DNA of 64,000 nt from Kribbella steppae (GTDB lineage Bacteria; Actinomycetota; Actinomycetes; Propionibacteriales; Kribbellaceae), in NCBI RefSeq assembly GCF_004342025.1, contig NZ_SLWN01000002.1, forward strand, positions 62,001 to 126,000, given 5' to 3'. This document shows, one piece after another, positions 59,920 through 64,000 of this stretch. The number at the start of each line of letters is the position of its first letter. Position 1 is the first letter of the stretch. The position numbers were made by a program, and so were the translations under genes. The notes under the pieces were generated by a model. That model was given only the letters and a program-made list of their open reading frames with translations. It searched no databases and was not told the DNA's origin.

Positions 59920-62004
59920 GAGGTCGAGGCGACGTAGCAGCTGCGCGTTGAGGGCGACCACGATGGTGGAGACGGACATCAGGATCGCGCCGACGGCCGG
60001 CGAGACGAGGATGCCAGCGAAGGCTAGGACTCCTGCGGCCAGGGGGACCGTCACGACGTTGTAGCCGGTGGCCCAGGCCAGGTTCTGCCACATCTTTCGG
60101 TAGCTGGCCTTGGACAACTCGATCACCGACAACACCGCCCGCGGGTCGTCGGCGGCCAGGACGACACCGGCTGACTCGATGGCTACATCCGTGCCGGCGC
60201 CGATCGCGATGCCGACTTCGGCGCGGGCCAGGGCCGGTGCGTCGTTCACGCCGTCGCCGACCATCGCGACCTTCAGCCCGCGAGCCTGCAACTCCGCGAC
60301 CTTGGCGTCCTTGTCTTGCGGCAGTACTTCGGCGAAGACCTCGTCGATCCCGAGTTCCTTCGCCACCGCCTCGGCCACCTGATGCGCGTCACCGGTGATC
60401 ATCGCGACCTTCACACCCCTCCGGTGCAGCGCGTCCACTGCCTGCTTGGACTCTTCGCGGACCTCGTCCTCCAACGCGACCGCCCCGAGCACCTGCCCAT
60501 CCCGAACCACATGCAGAACCGCCGCACCCCGTTCCTTCCAAGCCTGCACGTCCGCCTCGAGCTCAGCAGGCTCGGGTACGCCGTACTCCCGCAGCAAAGC
60601 CGGACCGCCTACGGCAACCTCGGCGCCATCCACGACAGCCTGCACACCGCGTCCGGTGAGCGACCGGAACTCCGAGGCGACCAACCGACCGTTGCCGCCA
60701 GCAACCCCGCCGGCCTCGCCAGCCGTCTTGCCGGCACCGACTCGGGATCGCTCGTCGCGCGCCCGGACGATTGCCTTGGCCAACGGATGTTCGCTGTCCG
60801 CCTCGACCGCGGCCGCCAGCTCCAGCAGTTCATCCTCGGCCACCGAACCGACGCCCGCGACCCCGGTCACGACCGGCTGCCCCTTGGTCAACGTGCCGGT
60901 CTTGTCGAACAGGACGACGTCGATCGTCCGCATCCGCTCCAGCGCCAACCGGTTCTTCACCAGTACGCCGGCCTTCGCGGCGCGCTCGGTGGAGATCGCG
61001 ATCACCAACGGAATGGCCAGCCCGAGGGCGTGGGGGCAGGCGATCACCAGGACAGTCACCGTCCGGGTCACCGCCTCGCCGACCTCGCCCAGCAACGTCC
61101 AGACCAGGAACGTGATCACACCCGCGATCGAGGCGAAGTAGAACAGGAAGGCCGCGGCGCGATCCGCCAGCGCCTGCGCCCGGGACGACGACGCCTGCGC
61201 CTCCGCGACCAGTCGCTGGATCCCGGCCAGCGCGGTGTTCTCCCCGACCGCGGTGATCTCGATCCGCAGAGCATTGTCAGTGGCAACGGTCCCGGCCACG
61301 ACCGGGTCGCCGACGGCCCGCGGGACCGGCCGGGACTCGCCGGTGATCATCGACTCGTCGACCTCGGCCTGTCCGTCGACCACCTTCCCGTCGGCGGGTA
61401 CGCGACCACCCGAGCGGACCAGGACGACGTCGCCCTCGCGCAACTCCGCCAGCGACACCTCGACCACACCGTCGTCGGTCACCTTCTCCGCCGAGTCGGG
61501 CAGCAACGCGGCCAACGCATCGAGCGCGCCCGACGCGGCGCCGAGAGCGCGCATCTCCAGCCAGTGCCCGAGCAGCATGATCACGATCAGCAGCGCGAGC
61601 TCCCACCAGAAGTCCAGGTCGAATCCGCCGAGCTCGAGCGTGGTCACCCAAGACGCGACGAACGCGACCGTGATCGCCATCGAGATCAGCAGCATCATCC
61701 CGGGCCGGCGGGACTTCAGTTCGCCCCATCCACCGGTCAGGAACGGTTGGCCGCCGTACAGGAAGATCACAGTGCCGAGGACAGGCGCGATCAGGTTCGA
61801 GCCGGGGAACTCCGGCGGCATGTACCCGAGCAGGTCGGCGAACATCTCGCTGAAGAACACCACCGGCACCGCCAGCGCCAGGCTGATCCAGAACCGGTCC
61901 TTGAACTGCGCCGCATGATCCCCGTGCCCCTCATGTCCACCCTCATGCCCACCCGCGTGGCCGGCGTGCGCGTCATGCCCGGAGTGCTCGTGATGCTCAT
62001 CCAT
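59896..62004 (-). CDS. CopB-type copper-translocating P-type ATPase
   Basis: A 702-residue P1B ATPase. The N-terminus is histidine-rich (MDEHHEHSGHDAHAGHAGGH), as in CopB types, with no CxxC domain. The membrane metal site is CPH in VIACPHALGLAIPL, not CPC, which marks the P1B-3 group. DKTGTLTKGQ carries the phosphorylated aspartate, TGES, SEHPLAKAIV and GDGVNDAPALARAEVGIAIG are the other signatures. It probably exports copper. ATG at 62004 was chosen because the copper operator lies just upstream. Confidence 0.94.
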   Translation of the reverse strand: MDEHHEHSGHDAHAGHAGGHEGGHEGHGDHAAQFKDRFWISLALAVPVVFFSEMFADLLGYMPPEFPGSNLIAPVLGTVIFLYGGQPFLTGGWGELKSRRPGMMLLISMAITVAFVASWVTTLELGGFDLDFWWELALLIVIMLLGHWLEMRALGAASGALDALAALLPDSAEKVTDDGVVEVSLAELREGDVVLVRSGGRVPADGKVVDGQAEVDESMITGESRPVPRAVGDPVVAGTVATDNALRIEITAVGENTALAGIQRLVAEAQASSSRAQALADRAAAFLFYFASIAGVITFLVWTLLGEVGEAVTRTVTVLVIACPHALGLAIPLVIAISTERAAKAGVLVKNRLALERMRTIDVVLFDKTGTLTKGQPVVTGVAGVGSVAEDELLELAAAVEADSEHPLAKAIVRARDERSRVGAGKTAGEAGGVAGGNGRLVASEFRSLTGRGVQAVVDGAEVAVGGPALLREYGVPEPAELEADVQAWKERGAAVLHVVRDGQVLGAVALEDEVREESKQAVDALHRRGVKVAMITGDAHQVAEAVAKELGIDEVFAEVLPQDKDAKVAELQARGLKVAMVGDGVNDAPALARAEVGIAIGAGTDVAIESAGVVLAADDPRAVLSVIELSKASYRKMWQNLAWATGYNVVTVPLAAGVLAFAGILVSPAVGAILMSVSTIVVALNAQLLRRLDLSPVHLTS

Positions 62005-62013
62005 ACTGAGACC

Positions 62014-62030
62014 ATACCCCCTAGGGGTAT
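62014..62030. promoter_or_regulatory. CsoR-type copper operator ATACCCCCTAGGGGTAT
   Basis: A perfect inverted repeat (ATACCCC-CTA-GGGGTAT), nine bases before the copper ATPase ATG, fits the TACCC-N-GGGTA pattern of CsoR sites. No csoR gene lies in the window, so the repressor is encoded elsewhere. Its position would block transcription initiation. Confidence 0.8.
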
Positions 62031-62054
62031 CTCCACTCAAGCCCGGCACAGAAA

Positions 62055-62088
62055 ACTGCCCCGCCATCCACAGGGATGACGGGGCAGT
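62055..62088 (-). terminator. Intrinsic terminator of the ABC-F gene
   Basis: The arms at 62073-62088 and 62055-62069 form about 14 pairs with one mismatch and a three-base loop, followed on the minus strand by TTTTC. It insulates the copper ATPase from the upstream ABC-F gene. Confidence 0.85.
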
Positions 62089-62097
62089 CGCGGCGTA

Positions 62098-63678
62098 CTA
62101 CAGAGGCTCGATGTCGGTCAGGGTCTCGGGGGTGAGCTCGACCCAGCGGGTGATGCCGATGTCCCGCAGGAACGGCAGGTCGTGGCTCGCGATGAGCAGC
62201 GCACCGCTGTAGGACGACAGGGCGTCCTTCAATTGCGCGACGCTGGCCAGGTCGAGGTTGTTGGTCGGCTCGTCGAGCATGAGCAACTGCGGCGGCGGCT
62301 CGGCCAGGAGCAGCGCGGCCAAGGTCGCCCGGAAGCGTTCGCCACCCGACAGCGTGCTGACCAACTGATCGGCTGCACGCCCACGGAAGAGGAAGCGGGC
62401 CAACCGCGACCGTCGCTCCTGGTTCTCCGTACTCGGCGCCAGCAGGGCGAGATTGTCGACGATCGACAGGTCGTCCTGCAGCAGATCGAGCCGCTGTGGC
62501 AGCAACCGGTACGGCACCTCCGGCAACTCCCCCGACGTGACCGACTCCAGCAATGTCGTCTTACCCGCACCGTTCGGCCCGGTGAGTGCGATCCGCTCCG
62601 GCCCGCGGATCTCCAGATCCACCTGCGCACCGGTCCGCAACACGTGATCCTCGAGCCGCAGCACGATCCGCCCCGCCGGTACGGCGGTCTTCGGCAGGTC
62701 GACGCGGATCGCGTCGTCGTCGTGGACCAGCGACTCCGCCTCGGCCAGCGCCTCCTGCGCCGAGTCGAGCCGCTCGCTCTGCATGCCGAGGTGCTTCCCG
62801 GCCGACACCTGCGCGGACCGTTTCAGACCGCCCGCGATGATCTTCGGGATCCCGCCCTGCTCGAACGCCCGCTGGCCCCGCGCCCGGCGCTGGTCCATCT
62901 TCATCCGCGCCTCGATCAGGTCGCGCTTCTGCTTGCGGACGTCGGCCTCCGCCGAGCGCATCATCCGCTCGGCCGCCTCCTGCTCGATCGCCACCGCTTC
63001 CTCGTACGCCGTCAGGTTGCCGCCGTACCAGGTGACGTCGCCCTTGCGCAGGTCGCCGATCTGGTCGACCCGGTCCAGCAACTCCCGATCGTGGCTGACG
63101 ATCAGCAGCGCACCGCGGAACTGGTCGACGGCGTCGTACAGATGCCGCCGCGCCCGCAGGTCGAGGTTGTTGGTGGGCTCGTCGAGCAGCAGTACGTCGG
63201 GACGCCTGAGCAACTCGGCGGCCAGCCCGAGCAGGATCGTCTCGCCGCCGGACAGCTCGCCGACGTTGCGATCGAGCTCGATCGCGCCGAGGCCGAGCTT
63301 GCCGAGCAGCGCCTCGGCCCGCTCGTCCACGTCCCACTCGTCGCCGACGACGGCGAAGTTCTCCTCCGACGCGTCACCGGACTCGATCGCGGTGATGGCG
63401 CGGCGGACGGCGTCGATGCCGAGCGCCTGGTCGACGCGCAGCGTGGTGTCGAGGGTCAGGTCCTGCGGCAGGTACCCGAGTTCGCCGCTCACGCGGATCG
63501 CGCCGCGCTGCGGGGTGAGCCGGCCGGCGATCAGCCGGAGCAGCGTCGACTTGCCGGCCCCGTTGCGGCCGACGAGTCCGGACCGCACGGGTCCGGCGAC
63601 GAAACTGAGCCCGTCGAACAGGACGTCGCCGTCCGGCCAGGCGAAGAAGAGGTCCGTACAGGACAGGGAATGACTCAT
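62098..63678 (-). CDS. ABC-F family ATPase (ribosome-associated type)
   Basis: A 526-residue soluble protein with two ABC ATPase domains and no membrane part. First domain: GLVGRNGAGKSTLLRLIAGR, signature LSGGETILLGLAAELL, Walker B LLLDEPTNNLDLRAR. Linker: about 80 charged residues (MKMDQRRARGQRAFEQGG). Second domain: ALTGPNGAGKTTLLESVTSG, STLSGGERFRATLAALLLAE, LMLDEPTNNLDLASV. ABC-F proteins act on ribosomes in translation or antibiotic protection; which one is not clear. ATG at 63678 follows GGAG. A small GGTCTC-GGAC-GAGACC hairpin at 63699-63714 lies in the leader. Confidence 0.92.
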   Translation of the reverse strand: MSHSLSCTDLFFAWPDGDVLFDGLSFVAGPVRSGLVGRNGAGKSTLLRLIAGRLTPQRGAIRVSGELGYLPQDLTLDTTLRVDQALGIDAVRRAITAIESGDASEENFAVVGDEWDVDERAEALLGKLGLGAIELDRNVGELSGGETILLGLAAELLRRPDVLLLDEPTNNLDLRARRHLYDAVDQFRGALLIVSHDRELLDRVDQIGDLRKGDVTWYGGNLTAYEEAVAIEQEAAERMMRSAEADVRKQKRDLIEARMKMDQRRARGQRAFEQGGIPKIIAGGLKRSAQVSAGKHLGMQSERLDSAQEALAEAESLVHDDDAIRVDLPKTAVPAGRIVLRLEDHVLRTGAQVDLEIRGPERIALTGPNGAGKTTLLESVTSGELPEVPYRLLPQRLDLLQDDLSIVDNLALLAPSTENQERRSRLARFLFRGRAADQLVSTLSGGERFRATLAALLLAEPPPQLLMLDEPTNNLDLASVAQLKDALSSYSGALLIASHDLPFLRDIGITRWVELTPETLTDIEPL

Positions 63679-63832
63679 GTGCGTGTACTCCAGGAAGAGG
63701 TCTCGGACGAGACCGCACACCTCGACGGGTGGCGATCACCGGCTGAAAAGAAGACCTCGGAGCTACAACGCAGACCCCTGACGCCGGGAATGGGACGCGA
63801 CCTAGATTACGGGCACTGCTTCACCGGTTCAA

Positions 63833-64000
63833 CTATTTATCCCCCACGTGCTCGCGATGCTTGCGCCAGGCAACGATTACCAGGTCGACCAGGGCGACGA
63901 CCGCCAGCACGCCGCAGGCGATCACCCAGCCGGCGGGGACGTCGTACACGAGGAACAGGACCGCGGCCGTGACCCACATGGCGACACCGAAACACGCCAG
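63833..64000 (-). CDS. Small membrane protein, C-terminal part (DUF6343-like, cut by window edge)
   Basis: The last 55 codons of a gene that enters from the right edge. The translated end contains two hydrophobic helices (VAMWVTAAVLFLVYDVP and VIACGVLAVVALVDLVIVAW) and closes with RKHREHVGDK. The pattern resembles small two-helix actinobacterial DUF6343 proteins; the name is tentative because the start is missing. Between its stop and the ABC-F leader (63721-63832) no gene is seen. Confidence 0.6.
   Translation of the reverse strand: MACFGVAMWVTAAVLFLVYDVPAGWVIACGVLAVVALVDLVIVAWRKHREHVGDK

Overview
The window is a 64-kb chromosomal segment from a very GC-rich actinobacterium. Evidence is the GTG starts, the ATGA/GTGA operon overlaps, an egtABCD ergothioneine cluster, a PnuC-type transporter inside a riboflavin operon, F420/PPOX-type and DUF305/DUF6153 families. 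Gene content and style suggest Propionibacteriales, perhaps Kribbella or a relative; that placement is inference. No rRNA, tRNA, prophage, CRISPR or transposase was seen.

Layout. 1-5.1 kb: leftward riboflavin operon ribD-ribE-ribM-ribBA-ribH under an FMN riboswitch, followed by a methyltransferase and an MFS transporter cut by the window edge. 5.4-10.4 kb: Ser/Thr kinase, von Willebrand A surface protein divergent from an HTH regulator with inverted repeats between them, and an aminoglycoside-phosphotransferase-like protein. 10.7-15 kb: polar amino-acid ABC transporter and two tandem secreted polysaccharide deacetylases. 15-20.7 kb: HAD phosphatase, MFS transporter, then a leftward PPOX-cobL-cobM-cobK-rpe operon. 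20.8-24 kb: ABC-2 exporter with a divergent GbsR/MarR regulator. 24-30 kb: truncated AbiEi/DUF559 gene, S33 secreted peptidase, XRE-NBR1-Ig regulator divergent from a secreted SH3/CHAP-like protein, alpha/beta hydrolase. 29-33.5 kb: LacI regulator and sugar ABC importer. 33.5-37.8 kb: egtA-B-C-D. 38-42.6 kb: iron-siderophore uptake set, one permease broken by a frameshift. 42.6-43.9 kb: four kinds of repeat. 43.9-46.2 kb: folP2-like, RibD-C reductase and LigB-like genes. 46.3-49.5 kb: L-fucose oxidation operon (fuconate dehydratase, SDR, aldo-keto reductase). 49.8-57.7 kb: NCS1 permease, hydantoinase-like protein, three DUF917 paralogues and a PucR regulator. 57.8-62 kb: DUF6153/DUF305 proteins, DUF2218, TetR and a CopB-type copper ATPase behind a CsoR-like box. 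62.1-64 kb: ABC-F protein and a partial small membrane protein.

The most unusual signals lie between genes. Four intergenic gaps (19130-19171, 22427-22510, 47661-47786, 53574-53657) are each filled by a mini-ORF. Its start overlaps the upstream stop and its stop overlaps the downstream start. They fall into two sequence families and resemble the mycobacterial MIRU design. A second repeat family is three 66-70 nt nested hairpins (24029-24094, about 24851-24917, 49659-49727) with a conserved GACAGG-AATT-CCTGTC centre; two of them bracket the truncated AbiEi gene. The DUF917 triplet with an NCS1 permease and a HyuA-like protein looks like an uncharacterised hydantoin or thiohydantoin catabolic operon.
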